DNA from: an uncultured Gammaproteobacteria bacterium
GTDB lineage: Bacteria; Pseudomonadota; Gammaproteobacteria; Arenicellales; JAANXG01
Direction: 5' to 3'
DNA length: 64,000 nucleotides
Assembly (NCBI GenBank): GCA_947258785.1
Contig: CAMYJT010000003.1
Span: forward strand, 1-64,000
The notes under the pieces were generated by a model. The model was given only the letters and a program-made list of their open reading frames with translations, was not told the origin of the DNA and made no database searches. Of the stretch, positions 34,711 to 43,826 are shown piece by piece. The position numbers were made by a program, and so were the translations under genes. Numbering within the stretch: position 1 is the stretch's first letter; every line of letters begins with the position of its first letter.

Positions 34711-34737
34711 GTATACAAAAATACCGGTCAGGTATAC
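34711..34737. promoter_or_regulatory. Paired GTATAC operator-like sites upstream of matR
   Basis: TGTATACA-like palindromes occur at 34711-34716 and 34732-34737 (GTATAC cores), 21 bp apart, i.e. two helical turns. They lie 20-46 bp upstream of the regulator's ATG in the 129-bp gap shared with rimO. GntR/FadR regulators of malonate genes bind similar GTATAC-centred sites, so this is the likely autoregulatory operator for the whole operon. Confidence 0.6.
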
Positions 34738-34820
34738 ATCCACCCGCTGATGGACCGCGGCACCCGGACCAGCGCCGCACCCGGCACACAAATGTGGCGT
34801 CTGTTGTAGAATCCGCGCGC

Positions 34821-36146
34821 ATGCCCGCTGCCCGGATCGGTTTTGTCAGCCTTGGGTGTCCCAAGGCCCTGGTGGACTCGGAACGTATCTTGACTCAGTT
34901 GCGTGTCGAGGGCTACGAGATCGTCCCCGACTACGCCCGCGCCCAACTCGTCATTGTCAACACCTGTGGCTTCATCGATGCGGCCAAAGCCGAGTCGTTG
35001 GAGGCCATCGGCGAGGCCCTGACCGAAAACGGCAGGGTCATCGTCACCGGATGTCTCGGCGCCAACCGCGGAGAGGTCGATTCGCGGTTTCCAGAGGTCT
35101 TGGCGGTTACCGGTCCGCAGGCCTACGAGACGGTAGTCAACGCCGTGCACCGGCACCTGCCGCCGCCGGCCGATTCGAACGGGCCGTTCGAGGCCTTGGT
35201 CCCCCCGCAGGGCATCAAGTTGACGCCTCGGCACTATGCGTATTTGAAGATCTCGGAGGGCTGTAACCACCGCTGCAGCTTCTGCATCATCCCGACCATG
35301 CGCGGCCGCCTGGTCAGCCGGCCGGCCGGCGCGGTGCTCCAAGAGGCCGAACGCCTGGTGGCGGCCGGGGTCCGAGAACTGTTGATCATCGCGCAGGACA
35401 CCAGCGCATACGGCAGCGACCTGGGATACCCGATCAGCTTCTGGAACGGCCGGCCGGTCAAAGCCCGGCTCACTGAGCTGTGTTGGGCCTTGTCGGGGTT
35501 CGGCGTGTGGATCCGCCTGCACTATGTATACCCCTATCCTCACGTGGACGAGTTGCTGCCGCTGATGGCCGAGGGAAAACTGCTGCCGTATCTCGACATT
35601 CCCTTCCAGCATGGCAGCCCGGAGGTGTTGAAACGGATGCGGCGGCCGGCGGCAACCGAAGATATCCTGGCCAGAATCCAGGCGTGGCGGGAGGTGTGTC
35701 CGGACCTCAACCTGCGCAGCACCTTCATCGTCGGGTTCCCCGGCGAAACCGACAAGGACTTCGAGCGCTTGCTGCAGTTCATCGAACTGGCCCAGCTGGA
35801 CCGGGTCGGTTGTTTCCAGTACTCGGCGGTGTCCGGAGCGGCGGCGAACAAACTGCCGGGTGCGATCCCGGACGCGGTCAAACAGCAGCGCTACGACCAA
35901 TTTATGCGAACCCAGGCCGCCATCAGTGCCGGGCGTCTGGCCCGGAAAATCGGCCGCCGGATCGAGGTCCTGATCGACGAGGCCGGCGGCAACGGCGCCA
36001 TCGGCCGCAGTGCGGCGGACGCCCCAGAGATCGACGGGCGGGTGTTTGTCGATGGTGCAGGATTTCAGGCCGGCGATATGATTCAGGCGGTCGTTGAACG
36101 CGCTGACCACTACGACCTGTGGGCGCGTCCCGAATCCTCTCAGTGA
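34821..36146 (+). CDS. rimO: Ribosomal protein S12 methylthiotransferase
   Basis: It adds a methylthio group to an aspartate of ribosomal protein S12. The 441-residue enzyme has the N-terminal MTTase domain cysteines ([30 protein letters not shown]), radical SAM motif [18 protein letters not shown] (near 144) and a C-terminal TRAM domain. The ATG used gives the exact family N-terminus; the open frame stretches far upstream across the regulator gene but is not coding there. Start is 11 bases after TGTAGAA, which may be part of its promoter. Confidence 0.96.
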   Translation: MPAARIGFVSLGCPKALVDSERILTQLRVEGYEIVPDYARAQLVIVNTCGFIDAAKAESLEAIGEALTENGRVIVTGCLGANRGEVDSRFPEVLAVTGPQAYETVVNAVHRHLPPPADSNGPFEALVPPQGIKLTPRHYAYLKISEGCNHRCSFCIIPTMRGRLVSRPAGAVLQEAERLVAAGVRELLIIAQDTSAYGSDLGYPISFWNGRPVKARLTELCWALSGFGVWIRLHYVYPYPHVDELLPLMAEGKLLPYLDIPFQHGSPEVLKRMRRPAATEDILARIQAWREVCPDLNLRSTFIVGFPGETDKDFERLLQFIELAQLDRVGCFQYSAVSGAAANKLPGAIPDAVKQQRYDQFMRTQAAISAGRLARKIGRRIEVLIDEAGGNGAIGRSAADAPEIDGRVFVDGAGFQAGDMIQAVVERADHYDLWARPESSQ

Positions 36147-36182
36147 CTCGATATCCGCGGCCGGTGGCGGAATTGTTTTCAG

Positions 36183-37367
36183 TCACAGGCAAGCGCGCAG
36201 TATGTCACCGATCTCGGCATCGTTGAGCACGATGGGGTTGGTCCGCATGCTGCTGCCTCTGGAGTGGGCAACCAGTTGATCCAGACCCGCATCGGTGACA
36301 CGGAAGTTCGACAAACGCGGTAGGCCGAGGCGTCCGGTCCAGTCCTCCAGCAATTCCACCAGCGCGAGATGCGCAACCCGCGGCGACGAATGACGGTTCC
36401 CGCACAGCAGCTCACTGATCCGCCAGTATTTAGTCAGCGCCGGGTTGTCGGGTTCCCGTTCCGACATCGCCGCGATATTGATCCCGGTCGCCGCAGCCAG
36501 CAATGTGCCGCACACGACGCCGTGGGGAATGGGATAGAACGCACCCAGTGGTGAAGCGAGGCCGTGCACCGAGCCGAGTCCGGTCTGGGCCAAACAAATG
36601 CCCGACGTCAGGGCGGCGTAAGCCATCCGCTCCCTGGCCCCCGCGTCGCTGTGCTCGAACCACGGCAACAGGCCGTGCCGCACCGCGCACAAAGCGCTCT
36701 CGCACAGTGCATCGGTGAGGCGGTTGGCGTGTGTGGAGACGTACGACTCGATCAGCTGCGTCAGGGCGTCCATACCATTGGCGGCCACCAGCCCAGGCGG
36801 ACAGGAGGCCAGCAGATCGGGGTCGACAACGGCGTATTCCGGCACCAGCAGCGGGTGGCGGAACGACTTCTTGAATCCATCCCGGCCCGGGACGCTGAGC
36901 ACTGCGTTCTTGGTCGCCTCGCTGCCGGTGCCCGCGGTGGTCGGTGCAGCTATGAACGGCACCGCCGGTCCGCGATAGTCCAACTCCGGTCCCACTCCTT
37001 CCAGGTAGTCCATAACCGGCCGCCCCACTTTCAGCAAACCGGCTATGGCTTTGCCGGCGTCCAGCACGCTGCCGCCCCCGATGCCCACCACCACGTCGAA
37101 GCGGTCGCCGTCCAGGTCGCGGACTGCGTCATCGACCAGCTGCGGCGACGGTTCGCCTGCCACTGGTACGCGTTCCCATTGCAGACCCTGTCCGGCAAAC
37201 CCCGAGCGCAACCGCGGCCAGACCTCGCCGTTGTCGAGAGAGCTTGCCCCAGTGACCAGCAGCATTTGCCGTCCGTATTGAGCCGCCAGCACCGGTAAGC
37301 GATCGGCCGCCCCGCAGCCGAACTCAATCTGTGGCAGCCGCGCAATCGTGAACCGGCTGAACGTCAT
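36183..37367 (-). CDS. Iron-containing alcohol dehydrogenase (group III)
   Basis: A 394-residue NAD(P)-dependent dehydrogenase. It has the dinucleotide-binding GIGGGSVLDAGKAIAGL (near 96), FIAAPTTAGTGSEATKNAVL and metal-ligand region NGMDALTQLIESYVS followed by GSVHGLASPLGAFYPIPHGV, with the Asp and three His ligands expected in this family. Substrate is not predictable: relatives act on butanol, maleylacetate, 4-hydroxybutyrate or lactaldehyde. Monocistronic and convergent with rimO. Confidence 0.92.
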   Translation of the reverse strand: MTFSRFTIARLPQIEFGCGAADRLPVLAAQYGRQMLLVTGASSLDNGEVWPRLRSGFAGQGLQWERVPVAGEPSPQLVDDAVRDLDGDRFDVVVGIGGGSVLDAGKAIAGLLKVGRPVMDYLEGVGPELDYRGPAVPFIAAPTTAGTGSEATKNAVLSVPGRDGFKKSFRHPLLVPEYAVVDPDLLASCPPGLVAANGMDALTQLIESYVSTHANRLTDALCESALCAVRHGLLPWFEHSDAGARERMAYAALTSGICLAQTGLGSVHGLASPLGAFYPIPHGVVCGTLLAAATGINIAAMSEREPDNPALTKYWRISELLCGNRHSSPRVAHLALVELLEDWTGRLGLPRLSNFRVTDAGLDQLVAHSRGSSMRTNPIVLNDAEIGDILRACL

Positions 37368-37430
37368 CGCACGCCCTCACCCGCCCGTGGGGCTGGTGGC
37401 ACCGAGCTCATTTCCGTCGTCCGGCGGGAA

Positions 37431-38066
37431 TCAGCCGGGGCAGCGGAGCCCGGTGCCCCCCAGGCCGCAGTAACCGTCCGGGTTCTTGGCCAGGTACTGC
37501 TGGTGGTAGGCCTCGGCGTAATAAAACTCCGCCGCAGCGCGGATTTCGGTGGTGATCGTCCCCAAACCAGCGCCACTCAGGGTCTGCTGGAAGGCATCGC
37601 GGGAGGCGACCGCCGCGGCGTACTGCGCCGGCGTAACCGAGAAAATCGCCGAACGGTACTGGTTGCCGACATCGTTGCCCTGCCGCATTCCCTGAGTGGG
37701 GTCGTGGCTCTCCCAGAACACCACCAGCAGTTGATTAAAACTGACCGCTGCGGGATCGAATATCACCAACACCGCCTCGGTGTGACCGGTGCGTCCGCTG
37801 CACACCTCCTCATAGGTCGGATTGGGGGTGTGGCCGCCCGCATAGCCTACGGCGGTCGAATAGACCCCCGGCGTCGGCCAAAAGCACCGCTCCGCCCCCC
37901 AGAAGCAGCCCAGCGCGAACTCCGCCCGCTCGAGGCCCTCGGGAAATGGAGGTTTAAGGGGATGACCGCTGAGGTAGTGTCGATCGGGCACCGCCATGGC
38001 TTGTTCACGCCCCGGCAGCGCCTGTTCGGGGCTTGGTAATTCGAGATTTCTCTTGAACATCAGCAT
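37431..38066 (-). CDS. msrA: Peptide methionine sulfoxide reductase MsrA, cytosolic
   Basis: It reduces methionine-S-sulfoxide in proteins. The 211-residue enzyme has the active-site motif GCFWG (near 53), [32 protein letters not shown] and [19 protein letters not shown]. The N-terminal extension resembles the long E. coli-type MsrA. A GTAGGAGG ribosome site precedes the ATG. A second, exported MsrA is encoded at 41861. Confidence 0.95.
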   Translation of the reverse strand: MLMFKRNLELPSPEQALPGREQAMAVPDRHYLSGHPLKPPFPEGLERAEFALGCFWGAERCFWPTPGVYSTAVGYAGGHTPNPTYEEVCSGRTGHTEAVLVIFDPAAVSFNQLLVVFWESHDPTQGMRQGNDVGNQYRSAIFSVTPAQYAAAVASRDAFQQTLSGAGLGTITTEIRAAAEFYYAEAYHQQYLAKNPDGYCGLGGTGLRCPG

Positions 38067-38134
38067 GAAAAAGCCTCCTACGAGTCGAACACGTTTGCGG
38101 CGGAAACGGTATCACAAAATTATTAGACTATTTC

Positions 38135-38716
38135 GTGGTAAAGTTACTGCGTTCGAAATCGGTATTCAGAGCACCGGTGAAATTCATCAAAATCGTCCTC
38201 GGCATCTCGGCAGTGATCGTTGTGGTCGCCGCCGGGGTGGGGTTGTTGCTGCCCGCCCAGGCGCACGTGGAGCGTTCGATTACCATCGCCGCCCCGCCGT
38301 CGGCCGTCTTCGCCATGGCCAACGATTTCCGGGAATTCAACAAATGGTCACCATGGTTCGGTAAAGACCCCGACGCCGAATACCAGTTTGAGGGGCCATC
38401 GTCCGGCGTCGGCGCCAAGATGCATTGGTCCAGTGATCAGCCTGACGTCGGATACGGGTACCAGGAGATCATCGAAAGCGACCCCAACCGTGTTGTCACC
38501 ACATTCTTGAATTTCGGCCCAAAGGGGACCGCGCAGGCCAGTGTGCGCATCGAGCCCGCGGGTGATGGCAGCCGGGTCACCTGGGGTTTCACCGCCAAGT
38601 TCGGTAATGACCTGTTGGCTCGCTACTTTGGACTCCTCTTCGACAGTTGGATCGGCACCGATTACGAACGGGGCCTGCAGAACTTGAAAAGATTACTGGA
38701 AACCGGCCGGCAGTAA
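38135..38716 (+). CDS. SRPBCC (polyketide cyclase/START-like) family protein
   Basis: A 193-residue protein with one N-terminal hydrophobic segment (IVLGISAVIVVVAAGVGLLL, near 21-40) anchoring a SRPBCC domain. ERSITIAAPPSAVFAMANDF and EFNKWSPWFGKDP are typical of the family's hydrophobic-pocket fold. The start is GTG; a second GTG 14 codons later, nearer the hydrophobic segment, is equally possible. The VOC protein gene follows after 8 bp, so the two are co-transcribed. Ligand unknown. Confidence 0.83.
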   Translation: MVKLLRSKSVFRAPVKFIKIVLGISAVIVVVAAGVGLLLPAQAHVERSITIAAPPSAVFAMANDFREFNKWSPWFGKDPDAEYQFEGPSSGVGAKMHWSSDQPDVGYGYQEIIESDPNRVVTTFLNFGPKGTAQASVRIEPAGDGSRVTWGFTAKFGNDLLARYFGLLFDSWIGTDYERGLQNLKRLLETGRQ

Positions 38717-38724
38717 GCGGGGGC

Positions 38725-39165
38725 ATGGCGGAACTGGGCCACGTTGTGCTGTACGTACGCGACCTGCAGCAATCGCTTGATTTTTATACCTCGATCGTCG
38801 GGCTCGCGCTGCAAGGAAGAATATTCAACAACCGCGCGACCTTGCTGACGGGAGGGCGCACCCATCACGAGTTGCTATTGATCGAGGTCGGCGACGCCCC
38901 TGGACCCCTTGAGGGCCGGCGTATCGGTCTCTATCACGTTGGGTGGAAAATCGGCGAATCGCTGACCGATTTGCGTGAGGCCAGGCAGCGAATCTGCGAG
39001 CTGGGTTATCAACTCGATGGGCAGTCCGACCACACTATCAGCCAGAGTCTGTATCTACGAGATCCGGACGGCAACGAGGTCGAACTGTACGTCGATGACC
39101 CCGGCGTCGATTGGCGCGAGTCGACGTCATGGATGGAGGCACCGGTCAAACCACTCAAGCTTTGA
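38725..39165 (+). CDS. Glyoxalase/VOC-superfamily protein
   Basis: A 146-residue metal-dependent VOC-fold protein. LGHVVLYVRDLQQSLDFYTS starts the first beta-alpha-beta unit with a His ligand, and YLRDPDGNEVELYVDDP carries the final Glu ligand in the second. Members include ring-cleaving dioxygenases, glyoxalase I and antibiotic-binding proteins; the sequence does not decide. ATG chosen after AAGCGGGGG. Directly downstream of the SRPBCC gene. Confidence 0.88.
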   Translation: MAELGHVVLYVRDLQQSLDFYTSIVGLALQGRIFNNRATLLTGGRTHHELLLIEVGDAPGPLEGRRIGLYHVGWKIGESLTDLREARQRICELGYQLDGQSDHTISQSLYLRDPDGNEVELYVDDPGVDWRESTSWMEAPVKPLKL

Positions 39166-39190
39166 TCCGAGCACCCCGGTGCCACGTTGG

Positions 39191-39616
39191 TCACTCGTCC
39201 CTTGACTCTTCGTCGAGATGAGCAAAGAAACCACGCATGACCATATCCGCATAGCTGACCAGCCCGGTGAGGCGGCCTCGATCAATCACCGGCGCACAAT
39301 TCAATCCGAATTTATCGAATAGACGAGCGCAATAGCGGATGTCCATCTGCGGATCCACCGCAACCACCGGTTTGGACATGATTTCATAGACATTTACCCG
39401 CTCCGGGGCCCGATCCTCGGCGAGGACCTGCCGGGCGATGTCCGAGAGCAAGACGATGCCGTATTCGTCGTCGTCGTGGCGTTTGTCGACCAGCAGCGCC
39501 TCGGACCCGTGCTGCTTCATCGCCCGCAGCGCATCCCGAACGGTCATCAGGCCGTCAACAGTCTCGAATTTGTGGGTCATCACGTCGATGACCCGGACGA
39601 CGCTGCTATCTTTCAT
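39191..39616 (-). CDS. Tandem CBS-domain protein
   Basis: A 141-residue protein made almost wholly of two CBS domains: VRDALRAMKQHGSEALLV with EYGIVLLSDI, then MDIRYCARLFDKFGLNCAPV with RLTGLVSYADMV. CBS pairs bind adenine nucleotides and gate channels or transporters. GGAGG lies upstream of the ATG, whose codon overlaps the end of the P-II gene. As the last gene of the DUF1538-DUF1538-PII-CBS set it is probably a nucleotide-sensing regulator of that transporter. A much longer open frame continues upstream but is antisense-like noise. Confidence 0.9.
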   Translation of the reverse strand: MKDSSVVRVIDVMTHKFETVDGLMTVRDALRAMKQHGSEALLVDKRHDDDEYGIVLLSDIARQVLAEDRAPERVNVYEIMSKPVVAVDPQMDIRYCARLFDKFGLNCAPVIDRGRLTGLVSYADMVMRGFFAHLDEESRDE

Positions 39617-39963
39617 ATCTGATCCTCCACCGCTTCGGTGAGTTGCTGCATCTGGTGGGCGATGCCGACCGCGTCCTCGACATCGATTTGAAACGCGATC
39701 CCGGTTCCGGGCCGGGTGTCGAATTCGCCGACGTCGGCGATCCGCTCCAAAATCCGGCGACTCAGGTGCTCCTCGACCAGAAACAACAACATATCGCGCT
39801 GCATCTCGAGACTCAAACCGAGAAATGTCTTGGGCGCCTGCAGACCCTCGCCTCGGGCCTGGTTGATAACTGTGGCTCCGGTAGCTCCGGCCGCCCGAGC
39901 CACCTTCATCACCGACTCGGTTCTCTCGGCTTCGACCAGTGCTATGAGCAACTTGAAATGCAT
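39613..39963 (-). CDS. P-II family signalling protein
   Basis: A 116-residue protein with a P-II fold: FKLLIALVEAERTESVMKVA, GATGATVINQARGEG and LSRRILERIADVGEFDTRPG then GIAFQIDVEDAVGI. It lacks a clear uridylylation Tyr T-loop, so it is a variant P-II, probably binding nucleotides. It sits 6 bp after the second DUF1538 gene and overlaps the CBS gene by 4 bases, so all four genes are one translational unit. Confidence 0.85.
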   Translation of the reverse strand: MHFKLLIALVEAERTESVMKVARAAGATGATVINQARGEGLQAPKTFLGLSLEMQRDMLLFLVEEHLSRRILERIADVGEFDTRPGTGIAFQIDVEDAVGIAHQMQQLTEAVEDQI

Positions 39964-39969
39964 GGCTGT

Positions 39970-40791
39970 CTACCTCTCTTTGTGTGAATCGGTATCGACC
40001 CCTCCGCTGCGCGGCGCGGTCAATTTGGATTGGCGGCGTGACCGCCGCTCGCTGATCTGGGCATAGGCCATTACCGTCAACATCGGAAACAGGCTGGCAA
40101 AGGCGATCAATCCGAAACCGTCTATCAGTACGTTCCGTCCCGGAACTGTGCTGGCCAGCCCCAGTCCCAGCGCGGCCACCAGCGGCACCGTCACCGTCGA
40201 CGTGGTGACACCGCCGGAATCGTAGGCAAGCGCGATGATCATGCGTGGAGCGAAAGCAGTTTGTATCAACACGAGCACATAGCCGGCCATAATGTAGTAA
40301 TGAAGCGGTGTGCCGGTGATGATCCGAAAACTGCCGACCGCGATACCCAACGCGACCCCCACAGCAACGGCGATGCGCAATCCCAGTACACTGATCGTGC
40401 CGCCCGAGATACGCTGCGCCTTCGTAGCCACAGCGATTAGAGCGGGTTCGGCGATGGTGGTCGCGAAACCGACAGCCGCGGCAAAAGCATACACCCATCC
40501 ATAGTCCACCCAACGCACCTCGGACACCATTGCAACCGCGTCGTGTACGAAATCCGGTTCGGTCAATTGTTTGGCCATCAGCTTGCCGAGTGGAAACAGT
40601 GCACGCTCCAGGCCGACGAGAAACAGTGTGAGGCCAATCAGCACATAAAGGAGTCCGATGACGGATCGCCACAGGTTCGGGATCGGTTGGCGGAGCACAA
40701 GCAGCTGGAACACCACCACCACCGTAACAATGGGGATTACGTCGCGCAGCGTGGACACCAGCGTGTGGACGAGTTCGACCAGCAGCGTCAT
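39970..40791 (-). CDS. DUF1538 membrane transporter subunit (second)
   Basis: A 273-residue inner-membrane protein with about seven segments. It shows the DUF1538 pattern: VVVVFQLLVLRQPIPN, FATTIAEPALIAVATKAQRI and [20 protein letters not shown], with the DSGGVTTST motif. It is homologous to the preceding gene, with which it overlaps by one base (TAATG). Both are probably halves of one ion transporter or channel; substrate unknown. C-terminal tail after SQLTAP-like region is basic. Confidence 0.88.
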   Translation of the reverse strand: MTLLVELVHTLVSTLRDVIPIVTVVVVFQLLVLRQPIPNLWRSVIGLLYVLIGLTLFLVGLERALFPLGKLMAKQLTEPDFVHDAVAMVSEVRWVDYGWVYAFAAAVGFATTIAEPALIAVATKAQRISGGTISVLGLRIAVAVGVALGIAVGSFRIITGTPLHYYIMAGYVLVLIQTAFAPRMIIALAYDSGGVTTSTVTVPLVAALGLGLASTVPGRNVLIDGFGLIAFASLFPMLTVMAYAQISERRSRRQSKLTAPRSGGVDTDSHKER

Positions 40792-41504
40792 TAGATAGAC
40801 ATTCCGTAGGCGATCACGAACATGATCGGCGTCAAGGACGCAAAGGCAATGAGGCCGAATCCATCCACCATGGGATTGCGGTCCTTGATACTGGAGGCCA
40901 AACCAATCCCGAGCGCGGTCACCATCGGCACGGTCACCGTGGACGTGGTCACTCCTCCCGAATCATAGGCGATGCCGATGATCTCCGGTGGGGCGAAGGC
41001 GGTCATCACCACGACACCCGCGTATCCACCGATGATCAGATTCTGTATCGGCCAACCCTTGATGATGCGAAACACGCCGATCGCGATGGCGACGCCAACC
41101 GAAAACGCTACGGTCAGACGCAAACCCAGCGCATAACCATCCATCGACGACTGATCGTCGACAATGGCACCGCCCTTTGCAGCAACCTTCGCCGCCTCAG
41201 TGGCGATAGCGATGAGCGCCGGCTCGGCGACGGTCGTTCCGAAACCGAGCGCAAAGGCAAACGCCAACAACCAGAACAGACTGCCCTTGCGGGCGAATCC
41301 GTAGGCGACGGCCTCGCCGATGGGAAATAAACCCTGCTCCAGGCCGCGCATAAAGAAGGTCAGTCCGAGCGTCACCAGCCCCAGACCGACAAGCAGACCG
41401 CCGACATCAGGCAACGGTTGGCGCAGCACTACGAGTTGAAAAAATAGAATGACCAGGACGATCGGTGACAGATCACGAATGCTTGATCGGATGAACGGAA
41501 ACAT
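40791..41504 (-). CDS. DUF1538 membrane transporter subunit (first)
   Basis: A 237-residue inner-membrane protein paralogous to the next gene: [40 protein letters not shown] and [20 protein letters not shown]. The ATG beginning MFPFIRSS was chosen because the 58 codons before it are not membrane-like or conserved with the paralogue. First gene of the transporter operon. The two-gene DUF1538 arrangement with P-II and CBS genes suggests regulated cation transport, inferred from the regulatory partners only. Confidence 0.87.
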   Translation of the reverse strand: MFPFIRSSIRDLSPIVLVILFFQLVVLRQPLPDVGGLLVGLGLVTLGLTFFMRGLEQGLFPIGEAVAYGFARKGSLFWLLAFAFALGFGTTVAEPALIAIATEAAKVAAKGGAIVDDQSSMDGYALGLRLTVAFSVGVAIAIGVFRIIKGWPIQNLIIGGYAGVVVMTAFAPPEIIGIAYDSGGVTTSTVTVPMVTALGIGLASSIKDRNPMVDGFGLIAFASLTPIMFVIAYGMSI

Positions 41505-41715
41505 GGCGGGCACGGAGTATGGCACAGGGCATCGCCGGTCCGCATAAGTTGGATCAATCACTCGACGCATAGGCGGCCGCGGTGCGGGGTCGACAGCCAG
41601 AATTGCCGGCTGCGCGTGCCCGGAGTCCTCAAGTGGCGGGCCGCAAAGGAAATGGCCGGTTTGCCCGTCTCGCTCCAAAGCCGGGTCGGCGGGCTAATTA
41701 ATACCATGTTAATTA

Positions 41716-41774
41716 TTCTGAGAAATAGCTTCTAAGTACTTGTAATTTATAATAAATTACTTTAGTCCTCAGAA
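41716..41774. promoter_or_regulatory. Nested palindromes in an AT-rich intergenic island
   Basis: The 356-bp gap between the divergent DUF1538 operon and exported MsrA gene has a very AT-rich centre. It contains a perfect 9+1+9 palindrome GTAATTTATaATAAATTAC (41742-41760) nested in an outer inverted repeat TTCTGAG/CTCAGAA (41716-41722, 41768-41774). This looks like an operator or cruciform-forming promoter region serving both directions. No regulator is identified. The rest of the gap (41505-41700 and 41780-41860) shows no gene. Confidence 0.5.
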
Positions 41775-41860
41775 TTAAGCAGAGATCACCGGCCGCTTTG
41801 AGAAACCAATTGTGAAGACGGTGGTCAGATGGTCCGACATGCAGTGTTAACCTAAGGACC

Positions 41861-42493
41861 ATGAAACGACATCACACAATCCTGTTGTCCGTCCTGCTGA
41901 CCGCCCTTGCACCGGTCGCCCTTGGCGATCGCGAACCCAAACCGGCCGAGACCGCTGGTGCGCCAAGCTCTGAACTGGCCACCTTCGCCGGTGGCTGCTT
42001 CTGGTGTATGGAACACCCGTATGACGAACTGGACGGCGTGGTATCCACCACCTCGGGGTACTCGGGGGGCTCGACACAGAATCCGACCTATGAAGAGGTC
42101 TCCGCCGGTAAGACCGGGCACACCGAGGTAGTGCAGATCCGGTATGATCCCGCCAAAGTCAGCTACGACACCCTGTTGGAGGTGTTCTGGCGAAATATCG
42201 ATCCGACCACATCGGACCGCCAGTTCTGCGACAAAGGCAGTCAATACCGGCCCGCCATCTTTTACCACAACGAGGAACAGCGCCGCCTCGCCGAAGCTTC
42301 TAAACAGAAGCTGGCCAAAGAGAAATCGTTCAGCGAACCCATTGTGACCGAGATCACTTCGCTTGCAGAGTTTTACCCGGCCGAGGATTACCATCAGGAT
42401 TACTATCGGAAAAATCCCTTGCGTTACAACTTCTACCGGTATTCGTGCGGACGCGACGAGCGGCTGGAGGAACTCTGGGGCAAGCAGGGATAA
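41861..42493 (+). CDS. msrA: Exported peptide methionine sulfoxide reductase MsrA
   Basis: A 210-residue MsrA with an N-terminal signal peptide (ILLSVLLTALAPVALG). Active site GGCFWCMEHPYDEL has an extra Cys after GCFW. GYSGGSTQNPTYEEVSAGKT, GHTEVVQIRYDP and FYPAEDYHQDYYRKNP complete the family pattern. It repairs methionine sulfoxide in periplasmic proteins. It lies divergent from the DUF1538 operon; a small lipoprotein gene follows after 13 bp, probably in the same operon. Confidence 0.94.
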   Translation: MKRHHTILLSVLLTALAPVALGDREPKPAETAGAPSSELATFAGGCFWCMEHPYDELDGVVSTTSGYSGGSTQNPTYEEVSAGKTGHTEVVQIRYDPAKVSYDTLLEVFWRNIDPTTSDRQFCDKGSQYRPAIFYHNEEQRRLAEASKQKLAKEKSFSEPIVTEITSLAEFYPAEDYHQDYYRKNPLRYNFYRYSCGRDERLEELWGKQG

Positions 42494-42506
42494 GGGTCGA
42501 CCGTCC

Positions 42507-42839
42507 GTGAAAAGGGCGATCGCTGCAATTGCCATAACCGCGATCGCTTGCACCCAGGAAACCCAGAACAAACTCGGGCGGGCGGTGCAGAACTGGACCG
42601 GAACCAACGGCGTGCTGGAAGTCTATGCCGGCGATAAATTGGTTAAACGATTCATCGACGTTGATAAACTTTCCACCGCCATTGCCACCCAAGGCAATGT
42701 CCCGCGCCCGTACCGCTTCGGTTACGGGTTCCTGGACGCCAACCTGAATATGCAGCGGGATCCAGAAGAAAAAAAGGTTTACTTCGAGTTCAGCGATTAC
42801 TCGACCTCTTATGTCTTCTATGAGAATCCCGAGAAATAG
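42507..42839 (+). CDS. Small putative lipoprotein of unknown function
   Basis: A 110-residue protein from a GTG start. The N-terminus (KRAIAAIAITAIACTQ) is a lipoprotein signal with lipidated Cys near 15. The mature part is hydrophilic with GVLEVYAGDKLVKRFIDVDK and ends FEFSDYSTSYVFYENPEK, a small beta-rich domain. The open frame extends upstream over the MsrA gene but is not coding there. Likely co-expressed with MsrA. No family recognised. Confidence 0.7.
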   Translation: MKRAIAAIAITAIACTQETQNKLGRAVQNWTGTNGVLEVYAGDKLVKRFIDVDKLSTAIATQGNVPRPYRFGYGFLDANLNMQRDPEEKKVYFEFSDYSTSYVFYENPEK

Positions 42840-42840
42840 C

Positions 42841-42862
42841 ACATCCCCCGCGACGGGGATGT
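42841..42862. terminator. Hairpin between convergent genes
   Basis: ACATCCCC (42841-42848) pairs with GGGGATGT (42855-42862) immediately after the lipoprotein gene and before the convergent SixA gene. There is no long U-run, so terminator activity is likely but not certain. Confidence 0.5.
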
Positions 42863-42923
42863 TGCACCGCTTGGAAACGTCCCGGCCGGCGTAAGGTTGG
42901 ACGGGGTCAGACCGTGAGTCGGT

Positions 42924-43436
42924 CTAATCCAGTTCCTTGGGCCGGGCCACCTCGACCAGGTGACAGTGTCCCGGACGCAGGGAAGCCCATTCGCCGGCGA
43001 TTGAGATGCGCGCGATTGCCGCCGTAACGAGAATCTTGCCGTCCTGGGTCCGTGCCGCGATATCACCGCACAAATACATCAGCAGCTCCTCCAGTCCGGG
43101 GTTGTGACCGACGAGTAAACCGCATCGGCAATCAACCGGAAACCGGGAGACAACACGCAGCAAGTCGTCCCGGTCACCGAGATACAAAGACTCGTCGAAG
43201 ACGATGCGCCCGGGCGGCCAGCTGATTTGTTCCAGTACCGCCAAGATTGTCAGTTTGGCACGCGTGGCAGGTGAACTGGCAACATAATCCGGCAACAAAT
43301 CGTGTTCCCTGAGCCAGCGACCCATACGCGGCGCGTTGCGCTGGCCCCGTTTGTTCAAGGGACGGTCAAAATCCCGTTTCACGCCACTGTCCCACGACGA
43401 CTTGGCGTGCCGCAACAATAAAAGTTCTTTACCCAT
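42924..43436 (-). CDS. Phosphohistidine phosphatase SixA-like protein
   Basis: A 170-residue histidine-phosphatase-family protein. The catalytic RHA motif is in LLLLRHAKSSWDSG near the start, with CGLLVGHNPGLEELLMYL (second His) near 107. SPATRAKLTILAVLEQI fits the SixA branch, which removes phosphate from His in phosphorelay or PTS proteins. A second SixA-like gene is at 49699. Monocistronic on its strand. Confidence 0.9.
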   Translation of the reverse strand: MGKELLLLRHAKSSWDSGVKRDFDRPLNKRGQRNAPRMGRWLREHDLLPDYVASSPATRAKLTILAVLEQISWPPGRIVFDESLYLGDRDDLLRVVSRFPVDCRCGLLVGHNPGLEELLMYLCGDIAARTQDGKILVTAAIARISIAGEWASLRPGHCHLVEVARPKELD

Positions 43437-43826
43437 TCCGATTCAGTCTCATCCGAGATTTATCGCCTGAATGCAATCACGTTCCGCGTCTGGTGCCCGA
43501 TCGCGCCGGCCGCACACCTCTCTGTCCACCGACCGTTTCAGCGCCGTTATGGCCCGAACGGCGGCGCGAATCGGCCCGTTTGATCCGGCCGACAATACCC
43601 GACAGACCTCATAATGCCAGCGTTTCCATTCCAGGTCGAAGCACACACGACAACTCGGTATCTACGGCCAACCTGGGGATGCGCCCTGTTCAATTATAAC
43701 GCCGGATCGGGGGGCGGTTCAGAGTATCCTGAATCGCCGGCCAGGCCCCGGGTCGTTCAGTGCGCGTCGGCTGGTCGGCGTTCGACATCGACGGTATGCT
43801 TGCCCGATGCACTGGAACACAGATCT

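Noticed and set aside
39617-40672. Upstream extension of the CBS reading frame by about 350 codons
   Set aside because: Overlaps the P-II and DUF1538 genes in another frame; residues are arginine/glycine-rich noise and a good ribosome site precedes the shorter start.
41590-41705. GGCGGGCTAATTAAT as another repeat end
   Set aside because: Only GCGGGCTA matches; GCACC/GGTGC and core words are absent.
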